From NCBI GenBank assembly GCA_028284565.1, contig JANQRM010000563.1, positions 1 to 10,505 of the forward strand: a DNA stretch of 10,505 nucleotides, in the 5' to 3' direction. The DNA is from Anaerolineae bacterium. GTDB lineage: Bacteria > Chloroflexota > Anaerolineae > Aggregatilineales > Phototrophicaceae. The translations under genes and the position numbers were made by a program. The notes beneath the pieces were generated by a model. It saw only the letters and a list, made by a program, of their open reading frames with translations, had not been told where the DNA came from and ran no database searches. Shown here in pieces: positions 1-5,777 of this stretch. Position 1 is the stretch's first letter, and each line of letters opens with the position of its first letter.

Positions 1-197
1 CTCTGAGTTTGAAATTGCGCCCCGGACATTCCGGCGGACCACTCCTCGACAATAATGGCAAACTCATCGGCATCAACACCATGATTTCGGGGCCTGATAT
101 TGGCTTTGCGGTTCCAGTGAATGACGTGAAAGCCTTCTTGAAGGAGACTCTTGGCGGGTTCACAACGGAATCCGATGAAGCTGTTGCAATTGTCTAA
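1..197 (+). CDS. Trypsin-like serine protease (HtrA/DegP type), C-terminal fragment
   Basis: This is the 3' end of a gene that begins outside the window. The reading frame is open to the left edge (from base 3), so the TTG at base 9 is not taken as a start. The visible protein contains RPGHSGGPLLDNNGKLIGIN, the nucleophile region of the trypsin-like S1C fold; the catalytic Ser codon is at bases 30-32. It is followed by a short strand segment, IGFAVPVNDVKAFL, which in HtrA-like proteases closes the second beta-barrel. Only about 35 residues follow that Ser-Gly-Gly region's GIN motif before the stop, so no PDZ domain follows, unlike classical DegP/HtrA. His precedes the nucleophile Ser where Asn or Asp is usual. 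The role is probably proteolysis of exported or misfolded proteins. The His and Asp of the triad, and any signal or membrane segment, lie outside the window. The stop overlaps the stop of the convergent kinase gene by a few bases. Confidence 0.85.
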   Translation, partial: LSLKLRPGHSGGPLLDNNGKLIGINTMISGPDIGFAVPVNDVKAFLKETLGGFTTESDEAVAIV

Positions 198-2242
198 TCA
201 CTAGATGCGAGGGGCAGGGTAAACCAGAAGGTACTGCCTTGCCCTTCTTCACTCTCAACCCCCAACGTACCATTCATCTTCGTTACAATCCGGCGGACAA
301 TCGACAAGCCCAAGCCGGTGCCGTCTGTCGCATTATCATTGAAGCGCGTAAACATCTCAAACAGCCGTGCTTGATTCTTAGGTGAGATTCCCACGCCAGT
401 ATCCGCCACACGATAACAAACATCATCATCTTGTTGCTCACCCGAAATCCGAATCTGACGTGGGTCATCATTTCCCATATAGTGAATTGCATTCCCGATC
501 AAATTGGCAAAGACTTCCTCTAACCACACCACATGCCCCAATGCAGACGGCATACCCGCTTGGACATCCATCTCTATATTCTTTTCTTCTAATTGATTAT
601 CGAAGCGAGTCATCACATCACTAACCACCACATTCATATCGACGGAAACCATCGCTTCGGACGCATTCCGCAGATTCGCCAGATACAAGAGTTGGTTAAT
701 CATTTGCGTCATCTTCAGGGCAGAGGCTTTAATCCGACCCAAATAGTTCGAGAAATCATCGGGTAGATTATGGTCGCGCCCACGTGTGAAGACCAACTCG
801 GTATAGCCAATCACGACGTTGAGAGGAGTCTTTAGGTCATGGGCAATCGTATGACTATAAGCATCTAATTCTCGGTTGCGCGCTTCTAATTCTTGCACAC
901 TCTGTTCTAACTGATGATGCAATTGCGCTTTGTTAATCATCAAAGCGACTTGATTACCAATCGAATGCAGAAGTTGCATTTCATCATCACTAAAGGTAAG
1001 TTTCTGCCGACTTTCCCATAACTCCAAATAGCCGATTATCTCACCATCAACAACAAGGAACTTCTGTATCGTCGTCTTTGCCCCGTACTGTGCCATATGA
1101 TCGCGCGTTCCTTGTGGCAAGCGATTGTCATCAGAATGGCTGATAATAATTTGGTCAGGTGTCTTGATGTCTAGCCACAAACCCGGAAAATCCTGATCGA
1201 TGCTATAGACGATGCCAAGGTCTGATTCTTGTTCGGCTTCCACTGCCGAGTCACTCATATACTCTGCCTGAACGATGGTCGTCCGCTTTTCAAGGTCAAT
1301 ATCACAAACATACACACTCGTCACTTTAAAAATGTGGCAACATGATTCAGCTACCTTACTCAATAACTCATTCAAATCCGTTGCTGATACAATTGCCGCC
1401 GACAATTCATTCAACATCTCCAATTCCCGATTGCGCTTCGTGAGGATTTCTTGTGTGCGATAATTCTCTGTCACATCGCGCAAGATGCTCTGGAATCCTT
1501 TGAGTTGTGTCCTTTCCATCAACAAGGTCGTCGTTTGCTCTACCCACATCACTTGATTGGTTGAATTCAATATGGGGAAACGCAACGAGGTCTCGCGTTT
1601 GCGGTCACGTACTTGCTGTCGATAATAGTCAACGAGCTTGTCCCGCCAATCATCACGGACAATTTCCGTAAAATGCTTACCGATGAGACTTTCTAATGAA
1701 AACCCGGTCAAGGATGCGCCACTCGGATTGACATAGGTAAAATAACCCTCGGCATCCGTTACATAGATAATGTCATTGGCTTCTTCAATGATTCGGCGAT
1801 ACTGACGCTCGCGTTCTTCCAGTTGCGACTGCGCGCGTCGGCGGTCTTGTTCCGATTTTTGGAGTTGTAGCAAATGATGCACTCGCCGTTGCAAGACATT
1901 CAAACGGAGGGGTTTATTAATGTAATCCGATGCACCTGCGCTAAAGGCTTGGTCGATAAAGTCCATATCATCGAGCGCGGTAATCATCAAAATTGGGATG
2001 TCTTGTCCAGCAGGTTGTGCGCGAATATGTCGGCAGACCTCCAAGCCATTGATGCGAGGCATATTAATATCGAGAATCGCAAGGTCGGGCTGTTGTGAGT
2101 CGTATTGTTGGATGGCTTCTTCGCCTGTGCGCGCCTGCAAGAGTTGATAGCCATCAATCTCCAACACCGAGCCAATCATCTGTCGGGATTGAGGGTCATC
2201 ATCCGCAATCAAGATTTTAGGTGGAGGTTGTTCCGCCAACAC
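194..2242 (-). CDS. Soluble hybrid sensor histidine kinase, REC-PAS-GAF-HisKA-HATPase
   Basis: A 682-residue two-component protein. Residues 8-125 form a receiver domain: acidic DDD at 14-16, phospho-acceptor D58 in LAILDINMP, T88 and K110 (INKPL). A short coiled coil (about 126-150) leads to a PAS domain (about 147-262), then a GAF domain (about 285-440) and a second coiled coil. HisKA follows with phospho-His H468 in AHDLKTPL. The ATPase domain has the N box (N580, N584), G1 box DTGVGIS (614-620), F box (FEMFTRF) and G2 box GTGLGLS (641-647), so all catalytic elements look intact. No membrane segment is seen, so it should be cytoplasmic, sensing through PAS/GAF and receiving input at the N-terminal receiver. 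The start is GTG at 2242-2240, with an AAGG-type ribosome site about 4 bases upstream. No DNA-binding partner is adjacent. It lies 84 bases downstream of the crotonase gene on the same strand, and a possible promoter of its own lies in the gap. The exact signal cannot be read from sequence. Confidence 0.93.
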   Translation of the reverse strand: MLAEQPPPKILIADDDPQSRQMIGSVLEIDGYQLLQARTGEEAIQQYDSQQPDLAILDINMPRINGLEVCRHIRAQPAGQDIPILMITALDDMDFIDQAFSAGASDYINKPLRLNVLQRRVHHLLQLQKSEQDRRRAQSQLEERERQYRRIIEEANDIIYVTDAEGYFTYVNPSGASLTGFSLESLIGKHFTEIVRDDWRDKLVDYYRQQVRDRKRETSLRFPILNSTNQVMWVEQTTTLLMERTQLKGFQSILRDVTENYRTQEILTKRNRELEMLNELSAAIVSATDLNELLSKVAESCCHIFKVTSVYVCDIDLEKRTTIVQAEYMSDSAVEAEQESDLGIVYSIDQDFPGLWLDIKTPDQIIISHSDDNRLPQGTRDHMAQYGAKTTIQKFLVVDGEIIGYLELWESRQKLTFSDDEMQLLHSIGNQVALMINKAQLHHQLEQSVQELEARNRELDAYSHTIAHDLKTPLNVVIGYTELVFTRGRDHNLPDDFSNYLGRIKASALKMTQMINQLLYLANLRNASEAMVSVDMNVVVSDVMTRFDNQLEEKNIEMDVQAGMPSALGHVVWLEEVFANLIGNAIHYMGNDDPRQIRISGEQQDDDVCYRVADTGVGISPKNQARLFEMFTRFNDNATDGTGLGLSIVRRIVTKMNGTLGVESEEGQGSTFWFTLPLASSD

Positions 2243-2278
2243 GCACCTTACTGCATCTTATTACACAAACCCTTCCGT

Positions 2279-2309
2279 ATCATAACACAATCTTGCTATT
2301 GCCCCACAA
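2279..2309 (-). promoter_or_regulatory. Possible promoter of the histidine kinase gene
   Basis: Reading the minus strand between crotonase and kinase there is TGT-TATGAT, an extended -10 element (TATGAT at 2284-2279). A weak TTGTGG lies at 2309-2304 with a long 19-base spacer. The predicted transcription start is about 30 bases before the GTG start. Called by eye; read-through from the crotonase gene is equally possible. Confidence 0.4.
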
Positions 2310-2326
2310 CATTTCCCTTAAGATGT

Positions 2327-3118
2327 TTACTTACCTTTCCAGTTCGGAGATTGTTTCATCAATGTCGCTTGAATCCCCTGTTCAAAGTCCTCGCTCGAAA
2401 TCAGAGCATTTTGCGCCCATGCTTCCAATCGCAAACCAGCTGACACATCTGTGATATCGTTTATCACTCGCTTGGCATATTGCACTGCCAACGGTGCAGA
2501 CAAGCACAATTCCTCTGCCAATTCGCGCCCTTTTTGCAACAGTTCGTCCTCGGATACCACATAATTGACTAATCCCCACGCTTCAGCATTGTCGAGGTCC
2601 ATGTCACGCCCCGTCATAATCAGTTCTTTTGCGCGTGAAGCCCCTACCAGACGAGTCAAGCGTGACGTCCCTCCCAAATCGGGTACTATCCCCAATTGAG
2701 CTTCTGGCAGGCTTAAGCGAGTTCCTTCGGTGACAATTCGCATATCACACGCCAACGCCAACTCCATTCCACCACCGATGCAATAATTGTGAATCAGCGC
2801 AATCACGGGCAACGAACATTGTTCAACCTTGTTCATCACGGCTTGCCATGCTTCCGTCAATGGAAACAGATTATCACGCCAATTCTCTCCGAAACGTTCA
2901 ATCGTGTGATGAATCCCTTTCAAATCCAGACCCGCACTAAAGCCCTTGCCTTCTGCGCGCATCAAGACCACCCGCGCATCTTCCAGCCGTTCGATCTCAT
3001 CAACTGCCTGGCTTAACGCATCCATAAAGGGAACGTTGATTGTATTGCGGTTCTCTGGGTCATTGAGAACCAACTCCATCACATGCCCATCTTGTGTAAT
3101 ATGAATTGGCGAGTTCAT
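2327..3118 (-). CDS. Enoyl-CoA hydratase/isomerase (crotonase family)
   Basis: A 263-residue crotonase, the usual length for the family. It should act on an acyl-CoA thioester in the cytoplasm, most simply hydrating a trans-2-enoyl-CoA in fatty-acid or related catabolism. The first oxyanion-hole segment is GFSAGLDLKG (59-68) and the second is GGGMEL (115-120). The two glutamates that serve as catalytic acid/base in rat mitochondrial enoyl-CoA hydratase are both present at the right 20-residue spacing: E119 in GGGME and E139 in LPEAQLG. D147 in VPDLGGT is also present, at a position where several isomerase-type members carry an acid, so isomerase activity is possible. The C-terminal helices, including SAPLAVQYAKRVIN, fit the family. 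The start at 3118 is chosen over an in-frame ATG at 3181 because AAGGAG lies 5 bases upstream (3129-3124). No other beta-oxidation gene is nearby, so the substrate cannot be assigned. Confidence 0.9.
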   Translation of the reverse strand: MNSPIHITQDGHVMELVLNDPENRNTINVPFMDALSQAVDEIERLEDARVVLMRAEGKGFSAGLDLKGIHHTIERFGENWRDNLFPLTEAWQAVMNKVEQCSLPVIALIHNYCIGGGMELALACDMRIVTEGTRLSLPEAQLGIVPDLGGTSRLTRLVGASRAKELIMTGRDMDLDNAEAWGLVNYVVSEDELLQKGRELAEELCLSAPLAVQYAKRVINDITDVSAGLRLEAWAQNALISSEDFEQGIQATLMKQSPNWKGK

Positions 3119-3123
3119 CCTAT

Positions 3124-3129
3124 CTCCTT
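3124..3129 (-). promoter_or_regulatory. Ribosome binding site that fixes the crotonase start
   Basis: AAGGAG on the minus strand, 5 bases before the ATG at 3118. It supports the shorter 263-residue protein over a start 21 codons upstream. Confidence 0.8.
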
Positions 3130-3153
3130 GTCTATTCAGTGAATTACGCTCGT

Positions 3154-3182
3154 AGTATAACCAGAAACGGGTCGGGTTCACG
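3154..3182 (-). promoter_or_regulatory. Possible promoter of the crotonase gene
   Basis: The minus strand carries TATACT (3159-3154), a good -10 match, with only a poor -35 (CGTGAA or GTGAAC, spacer 16-17). Initiation would give a leader of roughly 28 bases before the chosen ATG. That places the longer in-frame start upstream of the transcript, consistent with rejecting it. Confidence 0.42.
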
Positions 3183-3206
3183 ACATCGGATTGTTGCTAA
3201 GTCCTA

Positions 3207-3234
3207 TTGCCCTTTTTTCGAGTTCGCCTATAAT
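3207..3234 (+). promoter_or_regulatory. Sigma-70-type promoter of the sortase operon
   Basis: A perfect TATAAT at 3229-3234 is preceded by TTGCCC at 3207-3212 (four of six matches to TTGACA) with a 16-base spacer. The start would fall near 3241, giving a leader of about 65 bases that contains the inverted repeat at 3258-3289. Confidence 0.6.
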
Positions 3235-3257
3235 GACAGACGATTAGAAAGTTGTAA

Positions 3258-3289
3258 TCATTTTACAGGATAGTCAACCTGTTAAATGA
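3258..3289 (+). repeat. Near-perfect 12-bp inverted repeat in the sortase leader
   Basis: Arms TCATTTTACAGG (3258-3269) and CCTGTTAAATGA (3278-3289) pair at 11 of 12 positions, with one T-T mismatch, around an 8-base loop. The dyad lies between the predicted transcription start and the ribosome site of the sortase gene. It could be a DNA operator downstream of the promoter or an mRNA hairpin. No U-run follows, so it is not a standard terminator. Confidence 0.75.
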
Positions 3290-3305
3290 AAATCATTGAA
3301 GGCAT

Positions 3306-4355
3306 ATGGCAGACAAGCGCACTGTAGACGAACTTTCCATAGAAGAGCTTGAGCGTATTCTGGCGATTAAGAAGCGTCAATCTCGCCAGCAACGCCTTGA
3401 CCGCATGAAGAAGAGTGGTCGGGTGATTGATACCCAAGCTACCGCATCACATCCAACTCCGCCCCCTATCCCTACACAAGCTCCTGCGAATTCATCCAAT
3501 GGCTTGCCAGCACAAGCCATCCAACTCCCAGCCGAAGCAGTCCAGAAACGCAAAGCCATCCCGCAGTTTGATGATGCCTCCGTCGATTATGTCAACAAAC
3601 AGAAGAACGAGGGGCAAGCATGGCGCAAGTTCATGGATCGTTCCCTTGTCCTTGTCGAAATCCTTGCGGTAGTCGGCTTGATTTTCCTAGGGGTTGAGCT
3701 GTTCCGTGGCATTGGCTTGTTACAAGACGAGACCGCCGAAGCCCAACGCGCCGCCGAAGAATTCAACCGTGCCAGCATCCCAACGCTCGTGCCTACACCG
3801 CAATTGTCCCTTGTCGATGTTGTACTCCCCAGTGGACACACTCCACCCACCGAAAATGGTGGCGGACAATTCAACTTTGAGGAGATTCCACCCCACCTGC
3901 GTGGACTAGTCGCTGACCAAGTGTACCTCCCGCCCGATATTCAACGCGCCCCTGTCACAGATGAAACTGCCGTCGTCCTGCGGATACCCAAGATCAACGT
4001 CGACCAGACCATCGTACAAGGTGTCGATTGGGAAGCTCTCAAGCAGGGTATCGGACAAGTCCAAAACGGTATAGACCCCACAGCATCGTCTGGCAATGTC
4101 GTTCTCGCGGCACATAATGATATTTATGGCGAGGTATTCCGCCACCTAGACCAACTCGAACCCGGTGATCAATTTGAGATTCATACTCGTTCTCGTGTGA
4201 TGACTTATACCATTACCGGCTGGGATGTGGTTGAGCCAACGGCGACCCATGTCATGGAGAATCGTGGGGGCGCAACCGCAACTCTCATATCCTGCTATCC
4301 CTATCAGGTGAATTCGCATCGCATCGTCATCTTCGCAGATAGAGTTGACTCCTAG
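3306..4355 (+). CDS. Membrane-anchored sortase (class D/E-like) with long cytoplasmic N-terminus
   Basis: A 349-residue sortase. Sortases cleave a sorting signal on exported proteins and join them to another surface group. Residues 1-110 are charged and predicted cytoplasmic: a helical segment VDELSIEELERILAIKKRQ, then a Pro/Gln/Ala-rich stretch. A single membrane helix spans about 112-134 (SLVLVEILAVVGLIFLGVEL). A linker (about 140-215) leads to the catalytic beta-barrel, which opens with AVVLRIPKINVDQTIVQGVD. The triad is visible: H270 (AAHND), C330 (TLISCYP) and R339 (NSHRIVIFADR). Cys is preceded by LIS rather than the common TLxT. The orientation is N-in, C-out. ATG at 3306 has a GAAGG-type site just 3 bases upstream. 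The small tail-anchored protein gene follows after 82 bases. No LPxTG-like sorting signal with a hydrophobic tail occurs in the window, so the substrates lie elsewhere. Family is certain; the class is inferred from motif style. Confidence 0.92.
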   Translation: MADKRTVDELSIEELERILAIKKRQSRQQRLDRMKKSGRVIDTQATASHPTPPPIPTQAPANSSNGLPAQAIQLPAEAVQKRKAIPQFDDASVDYVNKQKNEGQAWRKFMDRSLVLVEILAVVGLIFLGVELFRGIGLLQDETAEAQRAAEEFNRASIPTLVPTPQLSLVDVVLPSGHTPPTENGGGQFNFEEIPPHLRGLVADQVYLPPDIQRAPVTDETAVVLRIPKINVDQTIVQGVDWEALKQGIGQVQNGIDPTASSGNVVLAAHNDIYGEVFRHLDQLEPGDQFEIHTRSRVMTYTITGWDVVEPTATHVMENRGGATATLISCYPYQVNSHRIVIFADRVDS

Positions 4356-4437
4356 CCACTCTTTCTGTATAACCGTAGCCTATGTAACAAGAAATATACT
4401 TAATCCATTATCCAATACATTTGTTGGAGAACTTGTT

Positions 4438-4824
4438 ATGTCCAAACGTCGTAAGAAAAATGCCCCTAATCTGCCCGAAGCCACCCTCAAACGTGCGCGG
4501 GAACAAGCGGGTCTCATTGAATCCGAAGACAACACAGATGATGTCCAAGATGATGCACCAGCTACCGAAGCAGTAGCTGACCCACAGCCTAAGAAATCGC
4601 GTCGGCGTGCGAGGATGGAACGCGCCCGACTAGACCCCAATCTCCAAAAAGACAATACCCCTGATTCCGATATGATTGCCGAGCAATTGGCGAATCCCAC
4701 CGTAGTCGTAACCGAAGAGCAGATGCGCGAAGAATACAGCTATGTTCTCAAAGACCTGCGGAATATGGGTCTCCTTGCGGCGGTCTTGTTTGTCGTGTTA
4801 ATTGGCATCGCACAATTCATTTAA
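4438..4824 (+). CDS. Small charged protein with a C-terminal membrane anchor, unrecognised
   Basis: A 128-residue protein I do not recognise. Residues 1-109 are hydrophilic: a basic start (MSKRRKKN), an acidic patch (about 28-48), a second basic cluster (PKKSRRRARMERAR, 51-64) and a predicted helix TEEQMREEYSYVLKDLRNM (92-110). Residues 111-127 form one hydrophobic helix (GLLAAVLFVVLIGIAQF) at the extreme C-terminus, so the protein is probably tail-anchored with its bulk in the cytoplasm. The start at 4438 is preferred over an upstream in-frame ATG at 4345 because GGAGA (4426-4430) sits 7 bases before it; the longer form would also overlap the sortase gene. It lies 82 bases after the sortase on the same strand and may be cotranscribed. 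Both proteins are membrane-anchored with charged cytoplasmic parts, so an interaction is possible but unproven. It could equally be an unrelated membrane protein. Confidence 0.75.
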   Translation: MSKRRKKNAPNLPEATLKRAREQAGLIESEDNTDDVQDDAPATEAVADPQPKKSRRRARMERARLDPNLQKDNTPDSDMIAEQLANPTVVVTEEQMREEYSYVLKDLRNMGLLAAVLFVVLIGIAQFI

Positions 4825-4836
4825 GCATATACACAA

Positions 4837-4859
4837 AAACGCCCATTGCTGGACGCTTT
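4837..4859. terminator. Weak possible bidirectional terminator between convergent genes
   Basis: In the 54-base gap between the convergent tail-anchored protein and hydrolase genes, an A-run, an imperfect stem (CGCCCA against TGGACG, with one mismatch and one bulge) and a T-run flank a 4-base loop. The position suits a shared terminator but the stem is poor. Confidence 0.25.
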
Positions 4860-4878
4860 CAATTGATCCTCTGGTTGT

Positions 4879-5688
4879 TCAATTCATTCCGTTCAAGAAT
4901 GATAAGATTGCTCGGTTGAATGTGTCTGGCTTCTCGATATTGGGTAGATGCGCCGCCCCCACAATCGTCACGCGTGTTGCATTAGGAATATCTCCCACCA
5001 ATACTTTGCTTGCCTGTCCTACTTCTGGGTGATCAAGGTCGCTATCCATCACCAACACGGGACATTGAAGCTCGGCAAGACGAGATATGGCGGGTGGGTC
5101 AAGAGGATTAATAGGTTGTGAGTCGGCAATCAGCATCGTTTCATTTTCGACGGGTATTCGGTTCATCTCCTTTACCTGTTGACGAAGTGTAACGTCTACT
5201 TCATGCGGTTCACGATAGATGCCATCAAGCCAGATACGCAGTTGCAGTTCCGAAACCGTATCAAAATCACCTGCTCGCCATGCGTCAAACATCTCCATCA
5301 TGTGTGGAGGTGGTTCACCTTGCATCTCAAAGCCGTTTGGTACGGCATTGACGGTCACTAGTGACAACACCTTATCTGGATACTCTAGCGCAAAGTCGAT
5401 AAAGAGAGTCCCACTCATTGAGCAACCAATAAAGTGCGCTTGTTCGATTTCCAATTCATCGAGCAAATGCCGTAATTCTTGACGACGATCAATAGGTGCC
5501 GTTGCGCGTCCCGATTTCCCAAAACCTTGCATATCGTAGCGAAGCACCCGATATTGCTCTTGTAAGACTTTCCATTGCTGTTGCCACATCCGACTATCCA
5601 CAAAGCCAGCATGTCCCAAGACAACGGTTTCGCCTTCTCCGGCGATTTCATAATAGAGTGGATGGGCAAGCTGTTGGGTCATTGGCAT
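4879..5688 (-). CDS. Alpha/beta-fold hydrolase
   Basis: A 269-residue alpha/beta hydrolase with no signal peptide, so cytoplasmic. The order of motifs fits the fold: HAGF oxyanion loop (26-29), YDMQGFGKSGR (51-61), nucleophile elbow GCSMSG with S90 (88-93), acid probably D219 in MDSDLDHP, and catalytic H247 in GAAHLPNIEKP. The elbow has Ser where the usual GxSxG has its last Gly, but a Gly follows at once. The style resembles 3-oxoadipate enol-lactonase-like and related carboxylester or C-C hydrolases; the substrate cannot be told. The start at 5688 has AAGG 7 bases upstream; a second Met is at residue 3. The gene is divergent from the WYL regulator with 89 bases between start codons, an arrangement typical of a regulator and its target. 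Its stop faces the convergent tail-anchored protein gene 54 bases away. Confidence 0.88.
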   Translation of the reverse strand: MPMTQQLAHPLYYEIAGEGETVVLGHAGFVDSRMWQQQWKVLQEQYRVLRYDMQGFGKSGRATAPIDRRQELRHLLDELEIEQAHFIGCSMSGTLFIDFALEYPDKVLSLVTVNAVPNGFEMQGEPPPHMMEMFDAWRAGDFDTVSELQLRIWLDGIYREPHEVDVTLRQQVKEMNRIPVENETMLIADSQPINPLDPPAISRLAELQCPVLVMDSDLDHPEVGQASKVLVGDIPNATRVTIVGAAHLPNIEKPDTFNRAILSFLNGMN

Positions 5689-5703
5689 GATTTAACCTTT
5701 CGT

Positions 5704-5724
5704 ATGAATGAGTGATACATTCAT
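5704..5724. repeat. Perfect inverted repeat, probable operator 1
   Basis: ATGAATG (5704-5710) and CATTCAT (5718-5724) are exact inverted repeats separated by 7 bases. The site sits just upstream of the predicted -10 of the WYL gene, where its -35 would be, and downstream of any promoter for the divergent hydrolase gene. A dimeric regulator, most simply the adjacent WYL protein, could bind here. Confidence 0.6.
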
Positions 5725-5732
5725 GATAGAAT
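5724..5732 (+). promoter_or_regulatory. Extended -10 of the WYL regulator gene
   Basis: TGA-TAGAAT matches an extended -10 element (TGn then a TATAAT-like hexamer with one substitution). No good -35 lies 17 bases upstream, where operator 1 sits. Transcription would start close to 5739, within operator 2. Confidence 0.45.
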
Positions 5733-5735
5733 GAG

Positions 5736-5760
5736 TTGGGTGACACCTATTGTCACTCAA
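5736..5760. repeat. Inverted repeat over the WYL transcription start, probable operator 2
   Basis: GTGACA (5740-5745) and TGTCAC (5751-5756) are exact inverted repeats around CCTAT. The symmetry extends outward, after one non-Watson-Crick pair, to TTG (5736-5738) and CAA (5758-5760). It covers the predicted start of WYL transcription, so binding would repress. On the other strand GTGACA also resembles a -35 box for the hydrolase gene. Confidence 0.6.
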
Positions 5761-5768
5761 GATCAAGT

Positions 5769-5772
5769 GAGG
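5769..5772 (+). promoter_or_regulatory. Ribosome binding site that fixes the WYL regulator start
   Basis: GAGG (within GTGAGG) lies 5 bases before the ATG at 5778. It favours this start over an in-frame ATG at 5736, which would fall inside operator 2 and upstream of the predicted transcription start. Confidence 0.65.
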
Positions 5773-5777
5773 TTTAT

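Noticed and set aside
2310..2333. AACAT...ATGTT inverted repeat after the crotonase gene as a terminator
   Set aside because: Only five base pairs with an 11-base loop and no following U-run; too weak to call.
3119..3181. Longer crotonase reading frame starting at 3181
   Set aside because: The AAGGAG site lies just before the ATG at 3118, the extra 21 residues do not look like the family, and the likely -10 box lies inside the extension.
3825..3845. LPSGHTP in the sortase as a sorting signal
   Set aside because: It lies in the extracytoplasmic linker, is not LPxTG, and no hydrophobic segment and basic tail follow it.
4345..4437. Longer start for the tail-anchored protein, overlapping the sortase gene
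   Set aside because: A good GGAGA site precedes the ATG at 4438, and the extra 31 residues have no matching character.
5740..5756. Crp-type operator (GTGA...TCAC) upstream of the WYL gene
   Set aside because: The spacing between the GTGA and TCAC halves is 9 bases rather than the Crp-type 6, so it is kept as an unassigned dyad.
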